Origin: Ceratotherium simum simum
Taxonomy: Eukaryota > Chordata > Mammalia > Perissodactyla > Rhinocerotidae
NCBI RefSeq assembly: GCF_000283155.1
Contig: NW_004454179.1
Coordinates: 8,979,457-9,043,456 of the forward strand
Direction: 5' to 3'
DNA length: 64,000 nucleotides
How positions within the stretch are numbered: the first letter of the stretch is position 1; each line of letters opens with the position of its first letter. The notes under the pieces were generated by a model, which worked only from the letters and a program-made list of their open reading frames with translations, was not told where the DNA came from and ran no database searches. Of the stretch, positions 25,326 through 37,694 are shown one piece after another. A program made the position numbers and the translations under genes.

Positions 25326-25734
25326 TCATTTCAGTCTCTAGACCCAGAGAGTGTCATGCTGCTATGACAGAGGACAACAGAAGACAGAGTAGAATATCTA
25401 TGACGTACCCTGGCAGTGTGCTTCAGATATAGCTCTACTTTTAAAGACAAAGAGAGAAAAAAAGAAATTCTCATGGATTATTCTCAAAATTAAATTATTT
25501 TTATCATCATGTTATTTAAGTATTTAAAAACATAAAAACCAGACTTTACCTATAGTTCTTAGGCAATTACAAAAAACAAACAAATTTATAAGTTAAATAG
25601 AAACAAACTAAGAAAAAATCCATAAAATTTAAATTACCATCATCAATTTAATATGACGGATGGCATCATTTTTATTGAAATACCAAGTACCACTCATGAT
25701 CTGACTATAGCTAGGATTTATGGCACAAGTTATG

Positions 25735-25880
25735 CTCAGTTTCCTCATACACAAAATAAGGAAATAAAAATACTTAGCTCATAACATTATTATGATAAAT
25801 TAATGAGCTAATAGCCGCAAAGTACCAGTACCTGGTACATAGCAAGCACTCAAAAAATGTTAACTGTCACCATAACCAGT
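25735..25880 (+). mobile_element. MIR SINE fragment
   Basis: tcagtttcctcatacacaaa, acctggtacatagcaagcac, tcaaaaaatgtt. Confidence 0.8.
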
Positions 25881-25893
25881 ATCGTCATCCTTG

Positions 25894-25925
25894 TCATTGT
25901 CATCATCATCATCACCATCATCATC
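25894..25925 (+). repeat. (TCA)n microsatellite
   Basis: Imperfect trinucleotide run with one acc interruption. Confidence 0.85.
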
Positions 25926-26399
25926 TTGAATCTGGTGTAGGCCCTATGGATCATTCAGTTCCCCCATGACTTCCCTCTATTTGAAGTATTTCTAAACTTT
26001 TTTTCCTATAGCCCTCTCTGACGTGATTGTGCCTTCATCTGGGCAAATCATATCATTTACGTATTAAGTTTGCCCCTGCTCTTTCCCCACAAATCTAAGA
26101 CAATTAAAGTAGTAGGTCTTGGCACCAACACAATCCTAAAGACCAATAAATACAGATAATAAAATCCTGTGTGGCAGAAGCGTTCATCCAGATGAATTAG
26201 AATATAGCCAGATCCACATAAATATTAGATTATCATTAGGATGAAACATAAAGTTTTTAAATCCTAGTAAAGAATTCCTGGACAGCTGAGAAGATATTGA
26301 CAGAGGCATACTACCCTCCAGCAGTCTTCAGATTCCAGTTAGAGAAATACTGTCCTACAGGTATATAAGGAGAGACGAAAATTTGTATTCCAGCTAAGG

Positions 26400-26600
26400 A
26401 TGACTTAGTTCTTCATGTCTCCTTGCTAACACCAGACTTTGTATGTGTCTCCAGGTTAACATTAACATTCTATTTTACATGCATTATGCACATATCTGTC
26501 TTTCCTACAAGAGGAGTTCCTTAAAAGCAAGCATGGTGTTATTCATCTCTGAATCACCAGCATTAGCAAATTGCCTTTCCTCCACCTCCTAGCAGAACAC
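26400..26600 (+). mobile_element. L2 LINE 3' fragment
   Basis: L2-like 3' text: caagaggagttccttaaaag then caagcatggtgttattcatc and tctgaatcaccagca. Confidence 0.5.
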
Positions 26601-26639
26601 CCTACTAAAACTTGAATAGGTTACAGGAAAGGACTAAAG

Positions 26640-26850
26640 ATGGAGTTAGAAGCACCAAGTGCAAGTTTCAGTTCTGACCAATTTAATCTTTTGAACTGGG
26701 CAAGCCACCTAATTTCTGTTTCTTCTTCTTTGAAATAAGAATAAGAACACCCATCTGACAGGGTTGTTTGAAGATTAAATGACGCCCATATGCCAAGCGC
26801 TTAGTGAACAATAATATACCATGTAAACATAATATAGAATTACTAATGTA
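26640..26850 (+). mobile_element. MIR SINE
   Basis: gggcaagccacctaatttct, gggttgtttgaagattaaat, ccaagcgcttagtgaa. Confidence 0.8.
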
Positions 26851-27059
26851 AAAACCTGAATCTGAGAAAGGTGAAGAAGATAGAGAGGATACAGCCTTTC
26901 CATAGACTCAAAACTACCTGGGAGTAACACTACTGAAATGAACACTTAAAAATGGTTAAGGCAGTAAATTTTTGTTTAAAGGTCACAATAATTTATTATT
27001 AGCTAAAGAGATAAGTTTCTGAAGTAAGAAAAAACAAACACTCAAAAACAACAAAGACC

Positions 27060-27240
27060 TGGTTTTAAATCTTACTAACCATAATATCTCACACAACTCA
27101 CTTATGTTTCTGAATCTCAGATACCTCATCGTTAAAAGGTGAGTAGTAATAACTTTCTCTCAGGGTTTTCTGAATATTCAAATGAAACAAACTATACTAA
27201 ACATTTAGCACAGCGTCTGACAAATAGTAAATGTCCAAAA
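27060..27240 (+). mobile_element. MIR SINE fragment
   Basis: cttatgtttctgaatctcag, gggttttctgaatattcaaa, acatttagcacagcgtctga. Confidence 0.7.
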
Positions 27241-27388
27241 ATATCAGTTTGAATGTCCTTACTTTTCTCATAATTAACCAATCTATCCATTAATCAAAGT
27301 ATTAATTATCTACTGTTGGAACACTTTAATACTCTTATATATTCGTATAATAAACCTTAGGGTTCTATAATATTGTTGTGATAGAAAT

Positions 27389-29275
27389 CTTTTTTTATTG
27401 TGGTAAGAACACTTGAGATCAACTCTTAAAATTTTAAGTGTACAATACAGTGTTGTTACAGCAGATATGCTACAATGTCATACCGCATATCTCTAGAACT
27501 TAATCATCTTGCATAACTGAAATTCTTTACCTGTTGAATAGCAATTCCCCATGTCCTCTCACCCCAGGCCTTGGAAACCAACATTCTACTCTGCTTCTAT
27601 GTGTTTGACTATTTTAGATACCTCATACAAGTGGAATCATGCAGTATTTGCCATTCTGTGACCGGCTTATTTCACTTAGCGTAATGTCCTCAAGATTCAT
27701 CCATATTGTCACATATGACAGGATTTCTTTATTTTTTAAGGCTGAATAATATTCCATTGTATGTATATACCATATTTTCTTTATCTACTCATCCATCAAT
27801 GGACAATTTAAGTTGTTTCCACACCTTGGCTATTGTGAATAATGCTGTAATAAACATGGGAGTGCAAATATCCTTGCAATCTTGATTTCAATTCTTTTGG
27901 GTAAACACTCAGAAGTGGTATTGCTGGATCATATGGTATTTCTATTGTTAATTTTTTGAGGAACCTCTGTACAGTTCCATAGTGGCCGCAGCATTTTACA
28001 TTCCCACCAATGTATACAAGGGTTTCCATTTCTCCACATCCTCACCAACATTTGTTATCTTTTGTTTCTTTGATAATAGCCATCCTAACAGGTATGAGGT
28101 GATATCTCATTGTGTTCTTGATTTGCATTTCCCTGATGATTAGTAATCTTGAGCATCTTTTCATAAACCTGTTGGCTATCTGTATGTCTTCTGTGGAGAA
28201 ATGCCTATTAAAGTCCTTCGCCCAATTTGTAATCGGGTTATTTGTTTCCTTGCTATTGAGTTAAAGGAGTTCCTTATATATTTTGGCTAGTAACTTCTTA
28301 TCAGATATATGGTTTGCAAATATTTTCTTCCATTCCATGAGTTGCCTCTCTACCCTGTTGTTTCCTTTGCTGTGCAGACACCTTTTAGTCTGTTATAGTC
28401 CCACTTGTCTGTTTTTGCTTTTGTTGCCTGTGCTTTTGTTGTCATATCCAAGAAATCATTGCCAAGACCAATGTCATGAAGATTTTCCCCATATTTTCTT
28501 CTAGGAGTTTTACACTTCCAGTTCTTATGTTTAAGTCTCTAATCCATTTTGAGTTGATTTTGTGCATGGTGTAAGATGAGGGTCCAATTTCATTCTTCTG
28601 CTTGTGAATAGTGGATATCCAGTTTTCCCAACACCACTTGTTGAAGCAACTATCCTTTCCCCATTGTGTATTCTTGGCACCCTTGTTGAAGATCAGTTGA
28701 CTGAATATGCGTGGATTTATTTCTGGACTCTCTATTCTGTTCCATGGGTCTATATGCCTGTCATTATGCCAGTACCATACTGTTTTAATTACTGTAGCTT
28801 TGTAATATATTTTGAAATCAGGAAGTGTGATGCTTCCAGCTTTGTTCTTCTTTCTCAAAATAGTTTTGGCTCTTTGGGGTCCCTTATAATTTCAAATGAA
28901 TTTTAGGACTGTTTTTTCTATTTCTGTATAGATTGCATTCAATCTGCAGATTGCTTTGGGTAGCATGGACATTTTAACAATATTAAGTCTTTCAATCCAT
29001 GAACATGGATGTCTTTCCATTTATTTGAGTCTTCTTTAATTTCTTTCATCAATGTTTTCTAGTTTTCAGTGTACATGTCTTTCATCTCTTTAGTTAAGTT
29101 TATTCATAAGTATTTTATTCTCTTTGATGCTATTGTAAGTGGGACTGTTTTCTTAATTTCCTTTTCATATTTGTTGTTAGTGCATAGAAATGAAACTTAT
29201 TTTTGTATGTTGATTTTGTATCCTGCAACTTTACTGAATTTACATTATAGTTCTAAGATGGTAAATTTTGTTATT
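27389..29275 (-). mobile_element. LINE-1 3' half, antisense
   Basis: About 1.9 kb of minus-strand L1: 3' UTR from poly-T (27389) through ORF2 C-terminus (minus frames at 27808-28029 and 28442-28858 read like L1 ORF2, for example DPAIPLLSVYPKE). 5'-truncated, with stops. Confidence 0.88.
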
Positions 29276-29394
29276 TTTTTTTGGTCACAATTAAAAAAAA
29301 CCTACCTGGGCAGATAGTGACTCATTACTATTAGTCACTGACTTATGGAAATAAGATCAGGATGTAGCAAAGTGATAGGCACCTAAAATAATGG

Positions 29395-29659
29395 CATCAG
29401 ACTTTTTTTTTTTTTTTGGTGAGGAAAATTAGCCCTGAGCTAACATCTGTTACCAATCCTCCTCTTTTTGCTGAGGAATATTGGCCCTGAGCCAACATAT
29501 GTGCCTATCTTTCTCTACTTTATATGTGGACACCTGCCTCAGCATGGCTTGATAAGCAGTGCGCAGGTCCACACCTGAGATCTGAACCCTGGAACCCCAG
29601 GCTGCCGAAGCAGAGCACATGAACTTAACGACCACGCCACCAGGCCTGCCCCATCAAAC
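29395..29659 (-). mobile_element. ERE SINE
   Basis: Antisense ERE: poly-T at 29403, gccctgagctaacatctgtt, body, ending aacttaacgaccacgccacc then aggcctgcccc. Imperfect flanking repeat catcagac / catcaaac. Confidence 0.9.
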
Positions 29660-29829
29660 ATTTTGTAAATAATTCCTTGCCCCTATAATCAGATTTCTCT
29701 TTAGGAGATACAATAATATTATGCTGCTGATTTTTAGTTCTAAAACTGATGCTCCCCATATGTCTGTTGGAGATATACTTGGAAGTGTTCACCAGATATA
29801 ATAGAGCTTTCACGTCAAAGTGATTTAAG

Positions 29830-30050
29830 TTCTGTCCTAGCTCTGCCACTTACTAGCTGTATGATCTTGAATAAATTACTTAACATCTCTGAGCCTGAGT
29901 TTCCTCATCTGTGCAGTAATAAAAAATGTTACCTACCTCATGAGATAGTTATTAGAATTAAATAAAATAGTAGGTATAATGTGGGTACAATGTCTGGCTC
30001 ATATTAAATGTTTAATAAGAGTCATTAATAATAAAAATAGCTATATGATG
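29830..30050 (+). mobile_element. MIR SINE
   Basis: Well preserved: agctctgccacttactagct, cttaacatctctgagcctga, gtttcctcatctgtgcagta. Confidence 0.88.
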
Positions 30051-30057
30051 ATAACAA

Positions 30058-30076
30058 CAGTGATGATGATGATGAC
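30058..30076 (+). repeat. (GAT)n microsatellite
   Basis: Short gatgatgatgatgat run. Confidence 0.8.
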
Positions 30077-30639
30077 AATTAACTGGACCATCTACTCAGT
30101 CAACTAGTCCCTATTTATAAGCAAGAACATATAACTGTACGACAACACGGCAGCTTTAAGGGTGCAGTATTAGCTACTAGGAAAGGTTTTTTCCCCTATA
30201 TGTTAGCTAGATTCATATGTATCTGTCACACAGATATGTCATATATATCTGGGGAAGTCTTAAATACAAAAGTGTTTTCTGCCCATGTACTAATACTCGG
30301 AAAACATTTTTTAACCCCATCCTCCACTATCCAAATGTGTGGCTTTATTTTGCATTCTGAGAGAGGAATTATGCAAAAAAAAAAAAAATGTAGAAAAGGG
30401 GATTGTTTCCAGTCAAACTGACAGAGCCAAAAACCTGCTCTGCACTGACAAAATTTTTAAAAAATTACGTTTGACTCATGCCAATGCTATTAATCTCTCA
30501 GTTTATAAGCATTGCTTGATCCCAGTGAATTCTCTTAAAAAAAAAAAAAAACAACTCTCCCTTTCATGTTACAATTGGAGCACAAATTAATTGCAAAAGA
30601 TACTATCCATATCAAATCAATTACCATGTCCTGTTAAAT

Positions 30640-30960
30640 TTTCCTTTGTAATGACTCCCTAACTATCCCTTTCTTTCCAACTTCTGCTTCACTAATGTAA
30701 TCTATCCTCATCTCACTCCTGAATATCTTCACTAGCCTCTCCTTGGTCCCTCTGCAGCTAGGAATTTACCACTGTTCTATTTTGTCCTGTGAGGAGCATT
30801 AGATAAATCGTCCTAAAATATCACATATAATTTTCTTAGTCACAGTCCTTCCTTCACTCTCTTTTGTCTAAAGGATAAAGTCCAAACTCCTTAACTTTCA
30901 AGTTAACTCTCAGATTGTCTTCCATAATCTGATCCCAAACCTCAATCCAATTTCATCTCC
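30640..30960 (+). mobile_element. L2 LINE 3' fragment
   Basis: aaaggataaagtccaaactc, cttccataatctgatcccaa and flanks are L2 text. Confidence 0.7.
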
Positions 30961-30964
30961 CAAG

Positions 30965-31850
30965 GAAAGCCTTTTAAAACTGGTTCCCAAATGGCTTTGG
31001 TATATTAGAAATGGGATTGGCCCAATGGCACGTGATCATTATCTTTAGCTCATCAATTCCAAACTTTAAACAGTTTGTGGAAAAAAAAAGATAAAAGAAG
31101 AGCATGCCTTCATTTCCAAATAACTTCCGACCTTGACTAAAAACCTCAGAAAAGGGATCAAAGGTTAATATGCATAAAACAGAAACTCATCCTATATTCC
31201 TTCATTCCCAAGAAAATTTTACTTCTCAGCCTAGGATCCCAGTTACTTCCAGAGCCCTTCCAACTTCCAGTAAACCAAGAATCACCATGCCAGAAGGTGA
31301 ACATGTTACTGGTATCCATGGTGGTAATCATCCGTCTACCAATGTCATCTAGGTTTCACAATGCTTACTCCATATCCTCACCACAGTCCACTCCTATACT
31401 AGTAAAGGAAATGAGACTACCAGGGTAGAAAGCCAGGGGTGGGAAGTAGTGGAATAAATCATCTGCCAGGTTGGGAACAGAATCCAAGAATTCTACTCAC
31501 TCCTCACATCCCATTACTAAGAGTCGTCCATTTAGCTTTTGTCTGTTTTTAGTTTTTCCCTGTATTTTTTTCCTTCTGAATACACAAGCTAGCTCTAAAA
31601 CAGTAAGACTCTCAAGATGTGAGAGCTCCCTCTTCACATGCAAGCTGCGGCTCCTCAAGACCTCTATTTTCTGCATGAGAATATTTTATTACATTAGACT
31701 TGTAGATTCTCTGCAGACTCTGGGGCTCTTTTGGTTAATGGAGATTGCAAACACAGATCCAGAAACAACCACTGGAAGGACAACTACCCTTAAGTTACGT
31801 GAATTAAAGACCTTTGTTTACAATTTTGATGGATTCCAGACCATTACAAC
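30965..31850. other. Intronic DNA, nothing recognised
   Basis: No gene; the 127-codon plus frame at 31471-31854 has no recognisable domain. Confidence 0.5.
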
Positions 31851-31854
31851 CTAA

Positions 31855-31965
31855 CCCATTCATTATTCTTTCAACAAATATTTATCAAGTACCTACTGTA
31901 CGCCAGGCCCTGAGCTTGGCACAGGATATATAGTGATTTAAAAGACATCACCATACACTCAAGGG
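31855..31965 (+). mobile_element. Old interspersed repeat, opening segment
   Basis: attattctttcaacaaatat, ttatcaagtacctactgtac, gccaggccctgagct: opening of the same unassigned family as at 10.3, 38.8 and 46.2 kb. Confidence 0.5.
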
Positions 31966-32107
31966 TAGAGATACCAGGGATAGAGGTCTACTCTAAGATG
32001 AAGTGTGGAATGAGTCCTTAGGCATCATTATTTTATAGTAAGAGGATCATTAGCCTCTCTCTGGCTTTTAAATGTTGTAAGGGCATGTTAAAACAGGAAT
32101 TCAGTAC

Positions 32108-32382
32108 AAGTAAGTAATCACTTTGTGGGGGGGATGGTGAGGAAGACTGGCCCTGAGTTAAAATCTATTGCCAATCCTCCTCTTTTTGCCAAGGAAGACT
32201 GGCTCTGAGCTAACATCTGTGCCCATCTTCCTCCATTTTGTACATGGGACGCCACCACAGCATGACTTGATGGGCAGCACATCAGTCTGCACCTGGGATT
32301 CGAACCTGCGAACCCCAGGTCGCCAAAGCAGAGCGTGCGAACTTAACCACTATGTCACTGGGCTGGCCTCATAAGTAAGTAA
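32108..32382 (-). mobile_element. ERE SINE
   Basis: Antisense ERE: actggccctgagttaaaatc, tgggattcgaacctgcgaac, ending ggctggcct. 10-bp target duplication aagtaagtaa at 32108-32117 and 32373-32382. The poly-T has decayed to a G-rich run. Confidence 0.9.
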
Positions 32383-32489
32383 GAATTTTTGACCACACAC
32401 TATGTACTCATCACTGAACTAGATATGATAAGATTCTAAAATGGACTGGAAGCAACCATATATTGTTAAAAAAAAAATAGATTTTAGAA

Positions 32490-32690
32490 TTATCAGCTCT
32501 AACTCTGCCAAGTCCTAGTTGTACAGCTGGGACAAGTCACTTAACTTCTCTGAATTTCAGTTTCCTCATCTTTAAATGGTGATATTTCGAGAACCCGCCT
32601 AGTAAGTGTTGTTGTGAATATTAAATGAGATATAACAAAGTGCCTTGCAAAAGGCAGGTGCTCAAGAACTGTTTATTCTCTTCCTTTCAA
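32490..32690 (+). mobile_element. MIR SINE
   Basis: agctctaactctgccaagtc, gggacaagtcacttaacttc, cagtttcctcatctttaaat. Confidence 0.85.
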
Positions 32691-32694
32691 AGAA

Positions 32695-33440
32695 ATTATG
32701 GATACCGACCTACCATTCTACTAGGAGGCTTGGAATACGACAGTAACAGTAAGACCAAACGAAAAGTGAGCAATACCAAAGGTAGTTAAACAGGCGGGAA
32801 GGAGAGTTGGCATTGCATCAAAAAGGTTTCATTATACTCATGAACTAAAAGAAACGTTCTTTGAGAGAAAAGCCTAGGTCTCAAAATAAGGTTGAACTTT
32901 TGTCTATCTTAAGAAAAATCAGACTTCTAAGCAAAGCCTAAAAAGCAGAGAAGAGGAAAAGATATCCTGGGGGTAAAATATTTTAGGTCATTACACTTCA
33001 GTAAGAAGAAGGAAAACAAAATTCTCTGAAGAGATCAACAGTAATGAATTCCTTCATTAACAATCTTTGATACAGAATCATACAATGATTAAATAGACCA
33101 CTTCTAGCCATGGGCTCCATCCCTCTGCTGCCCGAGATCATGATGTCCATGACCAAAAGAAAGCATCCTATTCATTGAGTGTTTGGCAAAGAAAAAAAAG
33201 ACTGTTCCCTTTGAGGCACCGCCCCGCCCAGTACAGAACTTCAGTTTGAGGTAAATACCTGAGACAATGTCACTGTCAATAGCCAGAGCCAATATAAGAG
33301 GCCTAGAAGGTTTACATTCTCTCTTGAGCATCTGTGCTCTGGGTTCACTTGTTTAGAAAAAGTAATCTGAAAGAAGCATTAGGAATCAAGTGCTAGAGAC
33401 GAACTGCCTGCGAGGGGTGGGGTGAGGGGCATGAGGTGGG
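32695..33440. other. Intronic DNA, nothing recognised
   Basis: A short GC-richer stretch at about 33.1-33.25 kb has no assignable identity. Confidence 0.5.
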
Positions 33441-33444
33441 TATA

Positions 33445-34685
33445 AAATCCTGGCTCTGCTACTTATTAACTGTGTGGCCTTGTCCAAGAGATTTAACATC
33501 TCTGAGCCTCAATTTCTTCTTCTATAAAATGAAAATAATAATAGAATCTACCTCCCAGAGACATTGTGAAAATTAAATGAGACATCATCAAAATTTGTGC
33601 TTCAAAGGACATAATCAAGAAAGTGAAAAGATAACCACCAAAACAGGAGAAAATTTTGCAAATTATATATCCCGTAGGGGACTTACATCTAATATATTTA
33701 AAGAACTCTTAGAACTCAATAATAAAAACACAGCTCAATTTAAAAATGGGCAAAGGATCTGAATAGACATTTCTCCAAAGAAGATATACACATGGCCAAA
33801 AAGCATAGGAAAAGATGTTCAACATCATTAGCTATCAGGGAAACGCAAGGCAAAACCATAATGAGATACCATCTTGCACCCAGTGGGATAGCTAGAATCA
33901 AAAAGAGAGACAGTAACAAGTGTTAGCAAGGATGTGGAGAAATTGGAACCCTCATACCCTGACGATGGGAATGTAAAATGGTACAGGCACTGGGGAAAAC
34001 AGTTTGGCAGCACCTCAAAAAGTTAAATATAGAATTACCATATGACCTAGCATTTATTTCCACTCTTTGGTACACAGCCAAGAGAAATGAAAATGTATGT
34101 CCACACAAAAACCTGCACAGCAATATTATTCACAAGAGCCAAAAAGTGAAAACCCAAATGCCGATTAAACTGATGAAGGGTAAACAAAATGTGGTATACC
34201 CATACAGTGGAATATTATTCAGGAATAAAAAGAAATGAAGTACTGATATATGCTACAACAAAGATGAACCTTGAAAACATTATGCTAAGTTAAAGAAGTC
34301 AGTCCCAAAAACCACATGTTGCATAATTCCATTCATATGAAATATCCAGAATAGGCAAAACCAGAGAGACAGAAGGTATATTAGTGGTTGCCCAGGTAGG
34401 CTGGGGTTGGGGGAGTTTGGGTGAGATAACTAAGGGGTACAACGTTTCCTTTTAGAGTGACGAAAATGTTCTAAAATTGATAATGGTGATGGTTGCACAA
34501 CTCTATGAATATACTAAAAACCACCCAAGTGTATACTTTAAATGGTACTTGAATTGTATGGAATGTGAATTACAGCTCAATAAAGCTATTTAAAAAAAAG
34601 ATTAAATGAGACAACGCTTGTAGCACCTTGGAAGTGCTTAATAAATGCAAACTGATGATGTTACTGATATTGTAGTTTCCAGAAG
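33445..34685 (+). mobile_element. MIR SINE split by a LINE-1 insertion
   Basis: Left half 33445-33584 (ctggctctgctacttattaa, aacatctctgagcctcaatt); right half 34601-34685 (agcaccttggaagtgcttaa). The halves join exactly across the inserted L1. Confidence 0.88.
33572..34613 (+). mobile_element. LINE-1 3' fragment inserted in MIR
   Basis: About 1.0 kb of L1 ORF2 end and 3' UTR (33585-34600), ending in ataaagctatttaaaaaaa. Exact 13-bp target duplication attaaatgagaca at 33572-33584 and 34601-34613. Confidence 0.93.
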
Positions 34686-34869
34686 AAAATACATTTAATC
34701 TCAATTTTTTTTAGATTGAGATTAATTGATGAGAATCATCTGGACCCTTAATCTCAAAATTATAAAACCATTCTGTAATACAGAGGAAACTTTAAGAAAT
34801 CTCAGCCATGGTCTAATAACCTAAACGCTTATAAACATTTACAATAATCAAAAATAACAACAGTAAATT

Positions 34870-35125
34870 TGTCTGGTGACACCTATGAAGTCTTCCTCAA
34901 CTACTTCAGGTAAAGTTTACCGCATCTTCCTCTGTAATTTATCTACTCATATTGCTACCATATCATTATCTTTGTATATGTCATTTTTTCCCACTAAAGT
35001 GTGACTTCTATCAGAGCAAGGACTATGTCCCATTCATTTTTGCATCCTGTACGGAAAGTATAATGCAATGCTGGTTCATAGTAGGTGCTTAACAAATGTT
35101 TATTGAATGAGCATTTAACTGAAAA
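34870..35125 (+). mobile_element. L2 LINE 3' end
   Basis: agcaaggactatgtcccatt, catagtaggtgcttaacaaa, tgtttattgaatgag. Confidence 0.85.
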
Positions 35126-35129
35126 TTCA

Positions 35130-35495
35130 TGGATTTCTTGTAATTTCTCATCTATCTAAATTCCTGCTTCAGCCTCCTTAAAGAAGAGAAGAAAAGGGTT
35201 CTGAAAGCTGACCAATTTAGTAATTACAACCCACATCTCTACCCGACTAATAGATGAAAATGCCTCAACAAGGGAAGTTTTACTAGTTTTGCCACAGTCT
35301 TGAAGTTCCTAGGATTCTCAGGAACAGGGAAATAATCTGAAACAGGTTAATTAGCCCTAGGAAAACACTAAGAAGTTTATATAGTCAGTCTGCGATCCCT
35401 GACATCACCACTAAAGTAAAATGGTTGAGAAGCCCCTCCCAACTTCCCATCTTGCTCCTGCCTTTCAGTGAACATTTTCCCCTTCTGGCTACCAC
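35130..35495. other. Intronic DNA, nothing recognised
   Basis: No feature seen. Confidence 0.5.
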
Positions 35496-35499
35496 AGGT

Positions 35500-35625
35500 A
35501 CTAATAGTAGTATCCAGAAGCAGCATGGGCATGACCTCAGAGTTTGTTAGAAACGCAGAATCTCATTTCTAACTAGATCCCCAGGTGATTCACAGGCACA
35601 TTAAAGTTCAGGCATCACTACAACA
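35500..35625 (+). mobile_element. MER5-type hAT fragment
   Basis: gagtttgttagaaacgcaga, tccccaggtgattcacaggc, aaagttcaggcatcacta. Confidence 0.75.
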
Positions 35626-35639
35626 GCAGAGGTGGTTAT

Positions 35640-36005
35640 GCCTGGGCTCTAGATTCAGATGATGTGGGGCACCTTAGGCAAATCACTTCACCCAGGGGTT
35701 CTTACCCTGCTGTGCACTTCAGAAATGCTGGAGAGATTTTTAAAAATCACAATGTCTCAGCTCCACCCTAGAGATTGATTTAATTGGCCTAGGACTCAAT
35801 ATTTTTTAAAGCTCCCCTAGCTAATTCTAATGTGCAGCCAGAATTGAGAACTACTGACTAACTTCTCTAAGCTTCTATCAAATGGGACAATTAATAGTAC
35901 CTGCCTCATGGGGTTGTGAGGAAAAAACATGATCACCTTTGAAAACCTCTGGCTCAGTGCTTGGGATGTATGAGTATTCAATAATTGGTAGTTATTATTA
36001 TAATA
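35640..36005 (+). mobile_element. MIR SINE interrupted by a MER5-type element
   Basis: Left half 35640-35692 (accttaggcaaatcacttca); right half 35857-36005 (tgcctcatggggttgtgagg, ttcaataattggtag). Confidence 0.8.
35693..35856 (+). mobile_element. MER5-type hAT element inside MIR
   Basis: 164 bp with complementary ends caggggttct and agaactactg; body gcacttcagaaatgctggag, ttctaatgtgcagccagaat. Confidence 0.85.
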
Positions 36006-36009
36006 CCTG

Positions 36010-37525
36010 GAAACCTGGAAATGAATTGTCCTACAGCAGGGAGAAAAAAGTACAGGCTCAAATTTACTAGTCTGGCCTCATCCTACAGGTAGGTACCCGC
36101 CAAACTCATGAGGCACAAAAGAAAGGACACAATCAAAGAACACATTATTCCCAGGATGAGTTCTTCATAGCAGCAAAGTGTTGATTGAAGCTTCAAGGAA
36201 ACTACAGTGTGTCAGGTAAGGGGCAAACCATCTCTGCCCGTTGTCAGGAAAGGCCAGCACCTTCATCTGGAAGGTCTTGATGGAGGGTAGGGATCACTAT
36301 TTCAGCAGTTCTGTAACACAGGAAATCCCCCTTACCACACCTTCCTGATTTACACAGATTCTTGATATACACCACATGTGTCCTCAACTTTCCTTTCCCC
36401 TCCCCCCAAGTTTTCACTCGTTCTGTTCCACAATTAGGTGATGAAAACTTAAAACCTGTGGTTATAACTTCTATGAGAAACTTCATTTTGAAAGCTTGCT
36501 AAATTTCAACTTTATTGCCATGAGGAAAACAGAAGAAACAAAAGACCTCAGTCATCCACTAACACAAAAACCCCTAGTGAAGACATTTAATAACTGTAAG
36601 TTTTCTGCTGCAAGTTGTTGAAAATCCTGACCTTTGGACTGGGGTGCCATTCATTTGCTTCTACAAATGTTCTATGAAACAACAGCATTTATTTTTCTAA
36701 AGGTTTTAGGTTACATGTTCAGTTTCACCTATGGATTTTAACTTGGCTAAGCCTGGCCTGTAGTTCCTTTTGAATCTACATGTCACTGGATTTAACCTGA
36801 GTCTACTCTTCCAAGGGAATTCCTAATGGCCAGGCAAACAAGTCCACAATCTGATTTTTCAATAATTTCAAAGAAATAAACACCCAGATGAAAATAGCGT
36901 ACCTATTAGGACACTGAGAGATACGCAAAGATTTATCTCAATGGTGATTACAAACATTTTTTTTCTAAGTGTGCATGGTTTAGTGACTATGTCACCAAAA
37001 AGCTCATATTCTATTGCCAGCTCCTCTGTTTACACACTCTGGGCCTCCTCTGAGGTAAATGAAACAGACTCCTCCTCCCTCTCACTGGGTGCACTGTGAT
37101 AGCTAATGAATGTCTGCACTTAAAAGGCTTTTAAATTCTTTGTTGGAAGCCTCCTCTGTGATATTAGCATCCCAAGGAATGCTCTCAAAGTCCCCTCTGT
37201 CCTATTCTCTGGGCTGCTTCTAACCTCACTCTGGGTCTGGAGCCCAGTCTCAAGGGAATCTGGGATTCAGGTGCTAGATCTCCAAGAATGGCATTCTGCA
37301 GCCTGTTCAGTAGTTTGTTAATGAAGAACTGTTCAAAAAGATGTAAGAATCTGGGACTAAACTGGACCCTAGCACACCTACAAGCAAACATGGCCTCTCA
37401 TAAAAACCATAGACCCTTTCTAGTCTCCCAGAGAACCTCTTTCAGATTGGCCTACCCACCACAGAACACAAGCACCCGCCTGGCTCACTGCAGTGGAGTG
37501 AAGGGATTATCATTAGCTATGATAC
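36010..37525. other. Intronic DNA, nothing recognised
   Basis: Longest repeat-poor stretch of intron 2 before 47 kb; no coding signal. Confidence 0.5.
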
Positions 37526-37529
37526 CTCA

Positions 37530-37690
37530 TTTAAGGGTGTCAGGCTTGAAGGTGGAAGTACTGAGTTCTAATCCCGGCTCTATCACTTAAAAGCCATGTT
37601 ACTTTGAGCAACTTCTTTTAGTCTGTTTTCTCATTTATAAAATGGAAATGCCAAAATTTAAAATAAGACTTACTATATACAGTTTCTGTG
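37530..37690 (+). mobile_element. MIR SINE fragment
   Basis: gagttctaatcccggctcta, gttttctcatttataaaatg. Confidence 0.8.
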
Positions 37691-37694
37691 AGAA

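Noticed and set aside
31471..31854. 127-codon plus-strand frame
   Set aside because: No domain and no splice or promoter context; expected by chance in this length of DNA.
33104..33331. Possible processed pseudogene at the GC-richer patch
   Set aside because: No match to a known protein in any frame, no poly-A tail and no target duplication.
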